Below are positions 23,126 through 32,161 of a stretch of 64,000 bases of DNA, in pieces. This DNA is from Micromonospora sp. C31. GTDB lineage: Bacteria; Actinomycetota; Actinomycetes; Mycobacteriales; Micromonosporaceae. Position 1 is the first letter of the stretch, and each line of letters begins with the position of its first letter. The notes below the pieces were generated by a model. It was not told where the DNA came from. It ran no database searches and saw nothing but the letters and a program-made list of their open reading frames with translations. The DNA lies in NCBI RefSeq assembly GCF_018070575.1, contig NZ_JAGPXN010000015.1:62001-126000 (forward strand), read 5' to 3'. The translations under genes were made by a program, and so were the position numbers.

Positions 23126-24085
23126 ATGCTCACGGTGGGTGAGGTGCATACCAACCTGCTGCAGCACAGCACGGCGCTGGCCCAGGAGCAGAGCTCGGAG
23201 GTGCTCGGCCTGGTCGAGGGCGAGGTCGTGCTGACCTCCCGACGCCCTTCGCTCTACGCGGTGTCGCCCGACGTGCGCACCGGTGTGGACTGCTGGCTGC
23301 CCAGCGCCAGGAACCGCCAGCTGCGCGGGGTGGGCGCGGTGGTCACCCGGGCCATCATCACCGGCGGCCGGATCGTGCAGGCTTCCTCGGTCATCCAGGT
23401 CGTCGCCGGCGAGCGCCGCCAGCCGTGGTCGCACTACCTGGCCAACCCCGGCGTCCTCGAGACGGTCGGCAAGCTCGACGCCGCGGACCTGACCGCGGGT
23501 TTCCTGCACGGCAACGACGCGGACGTGCTGAACCTGGAGGCGATCACCGGCCGGGTGCTCGACGGCGTGCAGATGTCCGGCCTGCTGGACCGGCACCCGC
23601 CGCTGCGCGCGGCGCGCACCCGGCTGCGCTGGACCGCGCAGGTCGACCAGCAGCCGGGGCGGGACGTCTCGGCGGTGGTCACCGTGGACTCCCCCACGCT
23701 GCGCACGGTCGAGCTCGTGGTCGGCCCGCAGGACGTACCGGCCGCGGTGGCCGGCCTCTGCGAGGATCTCGCGCTGCACGACTGGCTGCTGACCATGCTG
23801 TCCTCCCTGGTGGAGGCCGCGGTCACCCGACCGGCCTCCGGCGGGCAGGAGCACATCGAGCGGCTACGGCCGGTGCTGGAGCACCTGCTGCACCTGTGGC
23901 TGCCCGGCGCCCGGGTCCACCCACGGCTGCGGCCGGTCTGGGACCGCCTGGAGCAGGTACCCGGCTTCAGCCGGCAGTGGAAGTCGTCGGTCAACTGGAT
24001 CCGGGATCAGATCAGCGTCAACAACATGGCCCTGCTGCGGGAGCTGGCCCACCGGGTGGCGGTCCAGCAGCCGTGCGGGCGCTGA
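23126..24085 (+). CDS. SCO2521 family protein
   Basis: The 319-aa protein starts MLTVGEVHTNLLQHST with GGAGG six bases upstream. It matches the actinobacterial SCO2521 family in its N-terminal LLQHSTALAQEQSSEVL segment and its C-terminal RQWKSSVNWIRDQISVNNMALLREL segment. No catalytic motif or membrane helix is visible. The family has no known activity but lies beside SCO2522, SCO2523, SCO2524 and SCO2525 homologues in many genomes, as here. This member reads rightward and converges on the SCO2522-like gene six bases away. An unconserved in-frame extension upstream to 22301 overlaps the NACHT gene and was dropped. Confidence 0.75.
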   Translation: MLTVGEVHTNLLQHSTALAQEQSSEVLGLVEGEVVLTSRRPSLYAVSPDVRTGVDCWLPSARNRQLRGVGAVVTRAIITGGRIVQASSVIQVVAGERRQPWSHYLANPGVLETVGKLDAADLTAGFLHGNDADVLNLEAITGRVLDGVQMSGLLDRHPPLRAARTRLRWTAQVDQQPGRDVSAVVTVDSPTLRTVELVVGPQDVPAAVAGLCEDLALHDWLLTMLSSLVEAAVTRPASGGQEHIERLRPVLEHLLHLWLPGARVHPRLRPVWDRLEQVPGFSRQWKSSVNWIRDQISVNNMALLRELAHRVAVQQPCGR

Positions 24086-24091
24086 GCACCC

Positions 24092-25069
24092 TCACCCGCC
24101 GATGAACACGTAACTCAACCGGTCGACCAGCTCGCTGGGCAGGTGCAGACCCTCGCCGCTGGCCCGCCTGGCGACCTGCTGCGCCACTGCGGACGGCACC
24201 GCCACCTGACCGAGGATGGTCCGTACGGCCAGCTCCACCGGCAGGTAGTGGGTGTTCATGAGGGTCAGCGTGCGGTACGCGCAGAACGGCGCGGCGACCG
24301 GATTCAGCTGGACGATCGCCGGCAGCTCGTCCCAGTCGGTGGGCAGCTCGCCGGTGAGCTGGCACGGCTGCCTGACCGTCTCGCCACGGTGCCGTAGCAC
24401 GCCGAGGCGGGTCAGCTGCCAGACCGAGGCGAGCAGCGCGCAGGCCCACACCCGGGTCTTCGGCTCGTCGGACCACAGCTCGACGTCGACGAAGATGGAG
24501 TGCTGGGGGTCGCCGGACTGCACCGGCGGGGACCACGGCCGGGGCAGGGTCATCGCGGGAGCGTCGACGTGCCCGGGCGAGCGTCTGCCGTTGGACAGCC
24601 AACCCGACTCGCTCAGCGGTGGGCGGCTCCCGGTGGTGTTGCGGGGCGGCTCCACCACCAGTGTGTCGACCACCAGCTGGGCAAGTTCGACACCGTCGTG
24701 CCGCGCGAAGCTGGACTCCCTCGCCACGTAGTCCAGCGTCAGGCCGTGTTCCGCCGCGGCGCTCTGCACCTGCGGAATCACCTCACGGGGGGTGCCGAAA
24801 CGGTGGAAGTAGTCGTCGACCAGGAAGCAGGTGCTGATCCGCGGTTGCCGGTTCGGCGGCAGCCCTCGTCGGGCCAGGGTCGGGATCGCGGCCGAGAAGT
24901 CCGCGATCCGCTCGAACCTGCGTCGCAGCTCCGCACACCCGTCGCCGAAGTCCTTCGCGTAGAAGTGCCCCAACTCCACCGACAGGTGCGAGTACGCCAC
25001 GCTCTCTGTACGTCGCACCGCAGCCGCCTCCTGGAACCTGACATCCACGCCAATCACACGGTCTCCCAT
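24092..25069 (-). CDS. SCO2522 family protein
   Basis: The 325-aa protein has AYSHLSVELGHFYAKDF near its start, an ISTCFLVDDYFHRF segment, and a C-terminal LMNTHYLPVELAVRTILGQVAVPSAV segment. These fit the SCO2522 family, which lacks a known function. It overlaps the upstream SCO2523-like gene by 16 bases if ATG 25069 is used. A GTG at 25057 would give the more usual short overlap with the TGA at 25054-25056, so the start is open. It is the third gene of a coupled leftward run (SCO2524, SCO2523, SCO2522 order) and likely works in one complex with them. Confidence 0.75.
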   Translation of the reverse strand: MGDRVIGVDVRFQEAAAVRRTESVAYSHLSVELGHFYAKDFGDGCAELRRRFERIADFSAAIPTLARRGLPPNRQPRISTCFLVDDYFHRFGTPREVIPQVQSAAAEHGLTLDYVARESSFARHDGVELAQLVVDTLVVEPPRNTTGSRPPLSESGWLSNGRRSPGHVDAPAMTLPRPWSPPVQSGDPQHSIFVDVELWSDEPKTRVWACALLASVWQLTRLGVLRHRGETVRQPCQLTGELPTDWDELPAIVQLNPVAAPFCAYRTLTLMNTHYLPVELAVRTILGQVAVPSAVAQQVARRASGEGLHLPSELVDRLSYVFIGG

Positions 25070-25983
25070 GCCGTCTCGTCGAAGAGCTTCTCGGTCAGAT
25101 CCACGAAGGCGTCCACGGTCCTGACATTCGCGATCTTGCTCTGCACGTCGTTGTCCGAGATGAGCTGCTCCCGCCACTGCAGCAGAGGATCCAGCGGCAC
25201 CGCGCCGAAGAGCGTGGTGCGCCCGACGCCCCGCCGTCGGGCCAGTTCCGACAGCTCGGCGTCGCACTTGCGCAGGAACGCCTGCTGCGCGAGGTCGAGG
25301 TGGCCGACCTCGGGGCCGCGTGAGTCGATCACCGCCGTCCGGACGAAGCGCAGCGACTCCCGCAGCCGGTCCGGCTCGTGGCCGTACTCCTTGCCCATGG
25401 CCACGATCCCGCCCGCCTCGAAGGCCAGATCCGCGGCCGCGGTGACGTGCTGGGGAGTCCACCGGTGGAAGACCAGCCAGCGCACGGTGACCTTGCGCAG
25501 GGTCGCGATGGCCGTGGCCGCCAGGGCGATCTGGCTGGCGTACGACCGGCCGGCGCTGAGGTCCACCAGGGTCAGGTCGAACTCCTCCTCCAACCGGAGG
25601 AAGATCTCGGCGCAGCGCTTGGCGATGTCGTTGGTGAACCCGAACTCGCTGCCGTTGCGTTGCCCGGGCAGGAGCACCAGCGGCCCGGACCCGATCGGCC
25701 GCTGGCGCAGGCTGGCCCGCTCCGAGGTGCCCCACACGTCCAGCTGCTCCGGAGACGGGATCTCGCCGCGCAGATAGCGGTGCAGGCCGCCGCCGTTGGG
25801 CCCGGCGCCCTCCACCCCGTTGACGGCCTGCGGGATCTGGAACGTGATGCCGGCCGTCGGCGAACCGAAGTCGTAGTCGAGATAGCAGGTGGGGCGGCCG
25901 GACAGCGCGCTGCGGTAGGCGATGTTCGCCGCGGTCACCGAGCGCCCGGTGCCGCCCTTGTGCGACGTGACGAAGACCAGCAT
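25054..25983 (-). CDS. SCO2523 family variant P-loop ATPase (ParA/MinD-like)
   Basis: The 309-aa protein begins MLVFVTSHKGGTGRS. This is a ParA/MinD-type deviant Walker A in which the usual GKT/S is GRS: the lysine after glycine is Arg, the defining variant of the family. An acidic YLDYDFGSP follows, as does a LTLVDLSAGRS segment for Walker B. Family relatives are soluble dimeric switches that position cargo; whether this variant hydrolyses ATP is unknown. Its ATG shares one base with the stop of the SCO2524-like gene (TGATG), so the genes are co-translated. Confidence 0.82.
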   Translation of the reverse strand: MLVFVTSHKGGTGRSVTAANIAYRSALSGRPTCYLDYDFGSPTAGITFQIPQAVNGVEGAGPNGGGLHRYLRGEIPSPEQLDVWGTSERASLRQRPIGSGPLVLLPGQRNGSEFGFTNDIAKRCAEIFLRLEEEFDLTLVDLSAGRSYASQIALAATAIATLRKVTVRWLVFHRWTPQHVTAAADLAFEAGGIVAMGKEYGHEPDRLRESLRFVRTAVIDSRGPEVGHLDLAQQAFLRKCDAELSELARRRGVGRTTLFGAVPLDPLLQWREQLISDNDVQSKIANVRTVDAFVDLTEKLFDETAWETV

Positions 25984-27824
25984 CAGATCCCCTCGCTGGC
26001 TTTCTGCTGCCCGGTGGCGACGTCGTTGAGCAGCAGCAGCAGGGAGTTCGCCAGGGCGGCGGCCGTGCCGGGGCGCTCGTCCACCAGCGACTGCGCCCGG
26101 CGCAGGCTGGCCCGGATGCTGCGCATGCTGCGCTGCATCGCCTCACCGGCGAACGTGCCGCGCATCAGCTCCCGGTCGAAAAGGTATTCGGCCTCGTCGA
26201 TGAGATCCTGCGCGTACGAGGCGAGCCGGCCGGCCCGTGGGAACGGCCGTTCCCAGAGCAGCTGACCCGCGCTGACCAGCGCCTCCACCACCCGCTCGGT
26301 CAGGTACCAGGAGGGTGCGTCCGGCTTCGGCGCCAGCCCGGGGAAAGCACCCCCGGCGTGGTCCCACAGGCCCCGGTGCTGCCCGTCAGGGATACGCCGC
26401 AGCAGCAGGTGGTCCCACACCTCGTCCGCCAGTTCGAGCAGCTCGCTGCGCCGCCGGGCGTTGCTCAGCAGACCGGCGACGGTGGTCGCCCGCCGCAGCA
26501 GCACAGTGGAGTATTCGTTCACGTTCCACGTCATGATCGGCTTCGACGTGTCGTCGTTCAGGGTCACCCGCTTGCCTGGCGCGTGCACGAGCAGCGCCGG
26601 CTCGTCCGGCGAGGCACGCCGCGTGATCCGCGCCCGCTGCGCCAGCTCCACCAGCACCGCGGCGATCCGGCCGAACTCCTCGTCGGCGCCGCGCCCGCCG
26701 GCGACCAGGCCCTTGACCGCCAGCGACGTGGCCTGGAGGGTGTAGTAGTCGGTCCGGTCGCCGTCGGTCGTCCGCCAGGGAATGTCCTCGATGGGCCACC
26801 GCCGCCGGTTGCCGAAGGTCGCCACCGTCGCCCAGTAGGTCCGGGTCAGCTCCCAGCGCAGCTGCAACGCCCGGGACAGCCGCTGCTGCTCCTCGTTGAG
26901 CAACCCGAGCAGGCGGGTGCGTTCCGAGTTGAGGTCCTCGATGGCGTCCATCGCGATGACCGTGAAGTAGAGGTAGGGGGCGTTCTCCGCCGAGCCGTCG
27001 CGTTGCAGACCGATCGGCTCCGTGGTCGGGACGTCCTCGGCCCCGGCGATGACCCCCCACGACCAGCCGCACTCGAACAGCATCTCGCTGTTGTCCAGGT
27101 CCTCGGTCACCCGGCCCGACCCGAGGACGACGCTGCGCAGGCTCGCCATGGTCTCCCGCAACTGCTCGCGCAGCGCGGCCACGAGTTCGCGGCGCGGCAA
27201 CTCGTCCTGGTTGATCATGTCGCAGAGCCGCAGGCCGTACTCGTCGGTGGCGGTGAAGACGAAGGTGCTGAAACTGCGGAGCAGGCCGACCATGGCGGCG
27301 GTGAGTCGCGCGCTGGCCATCGCGTCCAGGGCGTCCAGCTGCGCCAGCAGATCGCGTCGCTTGGTGGTGCCACGGTAGACCTTGACGAAACCGATCGTCG
27401 CCAGGGTCAGCGTGACGGACACCGCGAACGAGTCGACGATGTCCAGTGAGCGTTGCTCGTCGGTGAGCTCCGCGCCGCCCTCCAGCGGGGTGAGGTAGCT
27501 TCCGCCGCTGAAGATCGGGGTGCCGGTGTCGTCGGTGTACCGCGTGAAGTAGTCGGTGATCACGCTGACCAGCCGGCGGGGAATCTCGATCGCGCCGCCG
27601 AGCGGGCTGAGCGCCTCGATGACCTCTTCGTCGGCGCGATCCGGGTCGTCGAGCGACAACACGGGGACCTTGGCCGCCGGAAGCAGGAGGGTCAGCAGTT
27701 GCTCCGCGTCGCTGATCGAGTTGCTGCCACTTCGGCCGCCCCAGCGCCATTCACCGTTCTGCCAGCAACTGCGCACCGTGGCCCGCCAGATGTCGAGGAT
27801 CTCCTGGCGTGGCTGTATCCGCAC
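25983..27824 (-). CDS. SCO2524 family protein
   Basis: The 613-aa protein begins with RIQPRQEILDIWRATVRSCW and carries WRWGGRSGSNSISDAEQLLTLLLP soon after, the hallmark opening of SCO2524-type proteins. The rest is mainly helical with no membrane span. The C-terminal part (RYAQDLIDEAEYLFDRELMR region) is charged. No enzyme motif is visible. I chose GTG 27824 to start at the conserved segment; the frame is open upstream to 27944, and no strong ribosome binding site decides between the options. The stop overlaps the SCO2523-like start. Confidence 0.72.
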   Translation of the reverse strand: MRIQPRQEILDIWRATVRSCWQNGEWRWGGRSGSNSISDAEQLLTLLLPAAKVPVLSLDDPDRADEEVIEALSPLGGAIEIPRRLVSVITDYFTRYTDDTGTPIFSGGSYLTPLEGGAELTDEQRSLDIVDSFAVSVTLTLATIGFVKVYRGTTKRRDLLAQLDALDAMASARLTAAMVGLLRSFSTFVFTATDEYGLRLCDMINQDELPRRELVAALREQLRETMASLRSVVLGSGRVTEDLDNSEMLFECGWSWGVIAGAEDVPTTEPIGLQRDGSAENAPYLYFTVIAMDAIEDLNSERTRLLGLLNEEQQRLSRALQLRWELTRTYWATVATFGNRRRWPIEDIPWRTTDGDRTDYYTLQATSLAVKGLVAGGRGADEEFGRIAAVLVELAQRARITRRASPDEPALLVHAPGKRVTLNDDTSKPIMTWNVNEYSTVLLRRATTVAGLLSNARRRSELLELADEVWDHLLLRRIPDGQHRGLWDHAGGAFPGLAPKPDAPSWYLTERVVEALVSAGQLLWERPFPRAGRLASYAQDLIDEAEYLFDRELMRGTFAGEAMQRSMRSIRASLRRAQSLVDERPGTAAALANSLLLLLNDVATGQQKASEGI

Positions 27825-28061
27825 GATCCACCGCCGTCTGCTGTAGTCGTCGACCCGAAACTGCTGGTATTGCCGCTCACGCGATGATCCACAATGCTCC
27901 ACAATGACGTGCAACAACATCGTAGCGGTCCAGTCGAGTGCCACTCGTCCGGCTTCGACGGCCGCGTGTCGCCATGCCGACCGATCGGGGCAGGAGGTGA
28001 ATGTCGTACCGGCGGACGGGCCGATCGCGCGGCCGGCGCCTGCCGTCGCCGGACGTCGGCG

Positions 28062-28856
28062 TCAACCGCGGGTACGGCCGGTGGCCAGCAGCATGCTGTG
28101 GTAGCCGTCCCGCAGCGGCGGCGTGAGCCGCACCTCGTGGACGTCCAGGTCGTACGCGCCGGCCGCGATGCTGGCCGTCACCTCCGCGCGTTGCAGCGCC
28201 ACGGCCGGGAACAGGCGCTGGCCCACCCGGTAGCCGCGGGAGCCGAGCATGACCGCCACGGCGAAGGGCGAGCGGGGCCGCAACGCGTCGAGGAACCGAC
28301 CGATCGCGTGTTCGGCCTCCGCGCGGTCGGCCGAGATGGAGCAGGCCACGAAGAACATCGTGCCGGCGCCCCAGGCGTGCCTCGGCACGTCGAAGACACT
28401 GGTCCTCAGCACCCGGCCGACCCGCGCCAGGCGGCCCCGCGGATCGGTCAGCGCCGAGTACGCCGGGTGCTCCGCGCACACCCGCCAGTACGGGTCCCAG
28501 AGCTCGTCGTAGCTGTGCACCTGCGTACGCAGCCAGCTCACGTTGGACGCCGACCAGTCACACAGGTCGACCCTGCGCGCGAACGGCAGGAGCGACAGCG
28601 CCGGGTAGAGGTTCGCCCCCGAGCCCACGTCGACACAGTCCGCGTCGGAGAGCCTCGCGGTGGCGAGGAAGTCCCTGGTACGGCAGAGGATCTCCCGGTC
28701 GTCGGCACGCAGAACCGCGTAGTTGTGCCGGACGTACGCCTGGGGGTCGAAGCTGTCCCACTCGACGTCGGAATTCACCGGCCGCCGGGACCGGATCGGC
28801 GGGGGTGACATCGACGACTCGCCGCAACCGCCGCCAGCCGCCGGGGTCAACGCCAT
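28062..28856 (-). CDS. SCO2525 family SAM-dependent methyltransferase
   Basis: The 264-aa protein has a Rossmann methyltransferase core: VDVGSGANLYPALSLLPF (motif I, about residue 98), VDLCDWSASNVSWLR (motif II), an FFVACSISADR strand and GYHSMLLATG at the end. It resembles the NNMT/PNMT/TEMT small-molecule methyltransferases and the SCO2525 family. Its substrate is unknown. ATG 28856 was chosen because GGAGG lies 7 bases upstream; an internal ATG at 28811 would remove a Gly/Pro-rich leader. It leads the leftward SCO2524-2523-2522 run, 237 bases ahead of the SCO2524-like gene. Confidence 0.8.
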   Translation of the reverse strand: MALTPAAGGGCGESSMSPPPIRSRRPVNSDVEWDSFDPQAYVRHNYAVLRADDREILCRTRDFLATARLSDADCVDVGSGANLYPALSLLPFARRVDLCDWSASNVSWLRTQVHSYDELWDPYWRVCAEHPAYSALTDPRGRLARVGRVLRTSVFDVPRHAWGAGTMFFVACSISADRAEAEHAIGRFLDALRPRSPFAVAVMLGSRGYRVGQRLFPAVALQRAEVTASIAAGAYDLDVHEVRLTPPLRDGYHSMLLATGRTRG

Positions 28857-29290
28857 GGACGGGCCTCCATCGATGTCGGCGAATCACATTGGTGGTGCCG
28901 GCACGCTCCCTCTCGCTGCCCATTGCGCATCGGAGATGGTGTCGACGCGCAAGCAGCGCACTTACCCAACTCCGGGGAATGAGAACCTGACGGCCTCCAC
29001 TCCCCCCCTGCCCAGTTCACCCCCGTCGATGCGTGGGTCCGCGCCGGCTGACGGAAATCCGATATCGGGGAATACGCGGGAGCCGCGCCGTCGTGCTCGG
29101 TGCCGAGAGGCAGCGGTTTCCTCTCCGCGTTCTGGCCAGGAGGCCCCTACGGCCACCGGCTGGGGTGGTCCACGCTGCGGGCGTGGCCACGTAGCCGACG
29201 CTGCGACGGCGGAACGCCCGCCGTCCGGCACCGTCGATGCCGGCAGACGCCCCGTCCTCGACGCGGCTGCTGATGCTAGCGTTCGCCGCC
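28857..29290. other. Divergent promoter region, methyltransferase and SUMF1-like gene
   Basis: The 434 bases lie between genes read away from each other. The stretch 28880-29000 is less GC-rich and is the likely place for both promoters. I see no small gene with a ribosome binding site and no strong hairpin. Confidence 0.35.
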
Positions 29291-30043
29291 ATGTGGACCG
29301 AGGAGATCGTGGCCGGGCGTCCGGCCTGGCGCCACACGGCGTCGGGTGTGGTGTTCCGGGAGGTGCCCGGCGGCACGTTCCGCATGGGTCTGTCCGACGC
29401 GGAGCTGGAGGCCGTACGCGCCATCGAGCGCAGCGGCGAAGTCGAGGACACCCTGGAGCCCTTCTTCGCCGCCGCCAAGGACGCCCAGCCCGTGCGGGAG
29501 GTGCGGGTCGAACCGTTCCTGATCGCCCGGCACCCGCTGACGGTCACGCAGGTCCGGCACTGGCTGCCCGACTACGAGGACGACTACGCCGACGAGGACA
29601 CCACCACGGCCCGCCTCGAGGACGACCTCGACGACCTGCTCGACGACCTGCCGTTCCGGCTGCCCAGCGAGGCCGAGTGGGAGTACGCGGCCCGCGCCGG
29701 CACCACCACGCTGACGTTCCGCGGTGACGACAGGCCCGACGAGGACCAGCTCCTCGACGACTTCGGCGACGAGGAGCGCACGGCCGCCGGCGAGAACGCC
29801 TTCGGCCTGGCGGCGATGGGCTCGGCTGGCGAGATCTGCGCCGACGTGTGGATCCCCGGCTTCGCTGACGCACCGAGGGACGCCCGGCCACGCACCGGCG
29901 CCGGGCCCCGCACCGTACGCGGCGGCGCCGCCGACCTCTACCCGTGGCAGGGCTGCGACGAGTGGCTGCTGCTGCTCTCCGCCACCCGGTACGAGCACTC
30001 GCAGTTCACCGCGGTCCGCCCGGCCGCCCCACTGCCACGGTAG
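29291..30043 (+). CDS. Formylglycine-generating enzyme-like (SUMF1 fold) protein, degenerate
   Basis: The 250-aa protein has the FGE-sulfatase fold markers. These are VPGGTFRMGLSD at about 23-34, VRVEPFLIARHPLTVTQVRHW for the helix that follows, and FRLPSEAEWEYAARAG at about 115-130, then an RTVRGGAAD segment near the end. Real formylglycine-generating enzymes need a cysteine pair near the C-terminus. Here only one Cys (in WQGCDEW) is near that area and the final strand reads FTAVRPAAP, so catalysis is doubtful. It may instead be a ligand- or cofactor-binding derivative. An acidic DDLDDLLDDL insert is unusual. The start could also be 29237. Confidence 0.72.
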   Translation: MWTEEIVAGRPAWRHTASGVVFREVPGGTFRMGLSDAELEAVRAIERSGEVEDTLEPFFAAAKDAQPVREVRVEPFLIARHPLTVTQVRHWLPDYEDDYADEDTTTARLEDDLDDLLDDLPFRLPSEAEWEYAARAGTTTLTFRGDDRPDEDQLLDDFGDEERTAAGENAFGLAAMGSAGEICADVWIPGFADAPRDARPRTGAGPRTVRGGAADLYPWQGCDEWLLLLSATRYEHSQFTAVRPAAPLPR

Positions 30044-30404
30044 GCCGCGTCCCGGCCGGTCGACGGACTGGCGGAGAAGCCACGGCCGTACGCCCGTCGA
30101 CCGCTCCCTGCGCCCCTTGGCGAGGGTGTCGGTCGGCACGAGCCATGCCGACGGCGGCCGGCGACCCGGTCCGGCGCGCCCGCCGGTCGTCCTGCGCCGC
30201 TCGGCGTCCACTGTCGCTTGACGAATGCCGTTCGAATCGAATGGTGAGTCGCATTCGCGACAGGACGAAAGCCGCGATGACCGACGCACGGCCTCCCAAC
30301 TGCCCATTACGCTGACCGCCGCCGCCCGATGAACGGTGCGCCGCGGACCACTCGACGCGGGACGTCCTGAGCCGCTTTCCCCGCCCACATTTCAGGAGCC
30401 GACG
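30044..30404. other. Gene-free region before the helical protein gene
   Basis: The 361 bases separate two rightward genes. I find no ORF with a ribosome binding site and no perfect hairpin. The part from 30220 to 30300 is less GC-rich and probably holds the promoter of the next gene, whose CAGGAG lies at 30393-30398. Confidence 0.35.
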
Positions 30405-31646
30405 ATGGATGACGAGATCCAGCTGATCAGTGACGGTGATGGCTTCGCGGTCATCGGGAGTCCGGCGGCGGTCGACCGGTTCCTCACCTCTGAGCGCCTG
30501 CCGTCGAAGGACCTCGGGCTGAAGCGGCTCCGGTCTGCCCTCGGTGCCGGGTCGAGCGTCGCAAAGGCGGGTGCCGAGATCTCCGCCAACTCGGGCCGCT
30601 GGGTGAAGCTGACCGAGGAGTCCGCGCGGGCGATGAAGCAGTTCCCCCTCATGAAGGGTTCGGAGTCGGATGTCAGCCGCGCCGTGCTGACCGAGCACGG
30701 CAAGATCAAGGGGCTCCTGGAGATCGTCACGACTCCCGGGGGGCTGCTGACCAACCCGGCGCTGCTGACCGGTGCGGCGGGGCTCATGGCGCAGCTCGCG
30801 ATGAAACAGAGCATGGAGGAGATCACCGACTATCTCGCCACGATCGACGAGAAGGTCGACGACGTGCTCCGCGCGCAGAAGGACGCCGTGCTGGCGGACA
30901 TGATCGGGGTGGACCTCGTGATCGGGGAGGCCATGATCATCCGGGATCGGGTGGGCCGGGTCTCCGAGGTCACCTGGTCGAAGGTGCAGGCCACGCCGGT
31001 GACGATCGCCCGCACCCAGGCGTACGCGCTGCGTCAGCTCGACGCCCTCGCGGAGAAGATGGAGCAGAAGACCAAGATCGGCGACCTCGCCAAGACCTGC
31101 AGGGAAGCCGAGTTGAGGGTTCAGGAGTGGCTCGCCGTGCTGGCCCGCTGCTTCCAACTTCAGGACGCGATCGCCGTGCTCGAACTCGACCGGGTGCTGG
31201 ACGCTTCTCCGGAGGAGATGGACGAGCATCTGCTCGCGCTCCGGGCGGCACGGCAGAACCGGCTGGAACTCATCTCACGCAGCACCGAGCGGCTGATGGC
31301 CCGCCTGGACGCGGCTGCCGGCACGGCCAACACGAAGGTGCTGCTGAACCCCACCACGTCCCGGGCCACGGTGCAGTCGAGGAACCACGTCGCGACCGTC
31401 GTCGTCGACTTCCACGGACGGCTCGGCATCGCGCGCGATCGACAGTCGCTGGACGCGAGACGATGGTTGGACGCGGCCGTGGAGGTGCGGGACAAGGTGG
31501 TCGTGACGGGAACAGAAGGCGTCGATGCCGCCAGGCACCTCGGCATGGAGACCTTCGGCCGGACCAGGTCGGTGATGGGCAAGCTCTCCAGCGGAATCGC
31601 CGAGCGCACGCTCCGCCAGCGCGGAAACGACGAGAAGGCCGAGTGA
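30405..31646 (+). CDS. Hypothetical helical protein with a central hydrophobic segment
   Basis: The 413-aa protein belongs to no family I recognise. It begins MDDEIQLISDGDGFAVIG and is predicted mostly helical. Residues about 110-130 form an unbroken hydrophobic stretch (GGLLTNPALLTGAAGLMAQLAM). Around it lie long amphipathic or coiled-coil-like segments, such as ITDYLATIDEKVDDVLRAQK and LRQLDALAEKMEQKTK. This resembles in outline soluble proteins that insert into membranes, such as alpha-helical pore formers, but sequence alone does not show it. A CAGGAG ribosome binding site lies 6 bases before the ATG. It is immediately followed by a decayed duplicate locus. Confidence 0.6.
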   Translation: MDDEIQLISDGDGFAVIGSPAAVDRFLTSERLPSKDLGLKRLRSALGAGSSVAKAGAEISANSGRWVKLTEESARAMKQFPLMKGSESDVSRAVLTEHGKIKGLLEIVTTPGGLLTNPALLTGAAGLMAQLAMKQSMEEITDYLATIDEKVDDVLRAQKDAVLADMIGVDLVIGEAMIIRDRVGRVSEVTWSKVQATPVTIARTQAYALRQLDALAEKMEQKTKIGDLAKTCREAELRVQEWLAVLARCFQLQDAIAVLELDRVLDASPEEMDEHLLALRAARQNRLELISRSTERLMARLDAAAGTANTKVLLNPTTSRATVQSRNHVATVVVDFHGRLGIARDRQSLDARRWLDAAVEVRDKVVVTGTEGVDAARHLGMETFGRTRSVMGKLSSGIAERTLRQRGNDEKAE

Positions 31647-31715
31647 ACGCCAGGGACCGCCCTGCGGGGTCAGGTCCAGCCGCCACCGGGTGACGGCAGC
31701 GAGCGGTGGCTGACG

Positions 31716-32023
31716 TCGAGAACCTCGTCGTTCGGCAGCGACGGCACCGTCCTCGTCGTCCACGCCGCCGACCGGCGGCGCTGAGCACGCCGCCGGCAGC
31801 ACCCCGAGACGTACGCGAGCCCGCGCACGCAGCCGGCCGTCAGTCCTCGGCGTCGGACGATTCCTCGTCGGGCGGCAGCACCGACGCATCCGGGCGCAGC
31901 GGGGTAGCCGCCCCACCACTGCAACCGCCGTCGGCGGTGTAGCTCCCGGATGCCCATGCCCACCAAACCATCGATCCTCCACACCTCAGACCTCAGCCGT
32001 GCGTCCACAGTGGATAAGCACCC
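31716..32023. pseudogene. Decayed duplicate of the 54.36-54.88 kb locus (nuclease C-terminus plus 109-aa gene)
   Basis: This stretch repeats, in the same order and orientation, the end of the PD-(D/E)XK-like gene and the neighbouring 109-aa gene found near 54.4-54.9 kb. At 31737-31784 the plus strand encodes SDGTVLVVHAADRRR and a stop, against RDGTILVVRAADRRR at the intact locus. On the minus strand, LRPDASVLPPDEESSDAED matches the tail LRPDPSVLPSDEEPADTEE of the 109-aa protein, and RLQWWGGY matches RLEWWGGY. The intervening coding sequence (about 200 bases) is deleted and frames are shifted. The upstream stretch ATCGATCCTCCACACC is also shared. Nothing functional should be made here. Confidence 0.8.
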
Positions 32024-32161
32024 CGACCGTGGCAGGACCGTCGCGTACCGAAACAGGAGCCGCAGTGGGGCAGCACCAGCCGCACACCACGCAGCGCCAC
32101 CGGTTGATAACGTGGCGGCGACACCGACCGGTCGGCGTCGATGCCCTGGGGAGGGTCAGGC

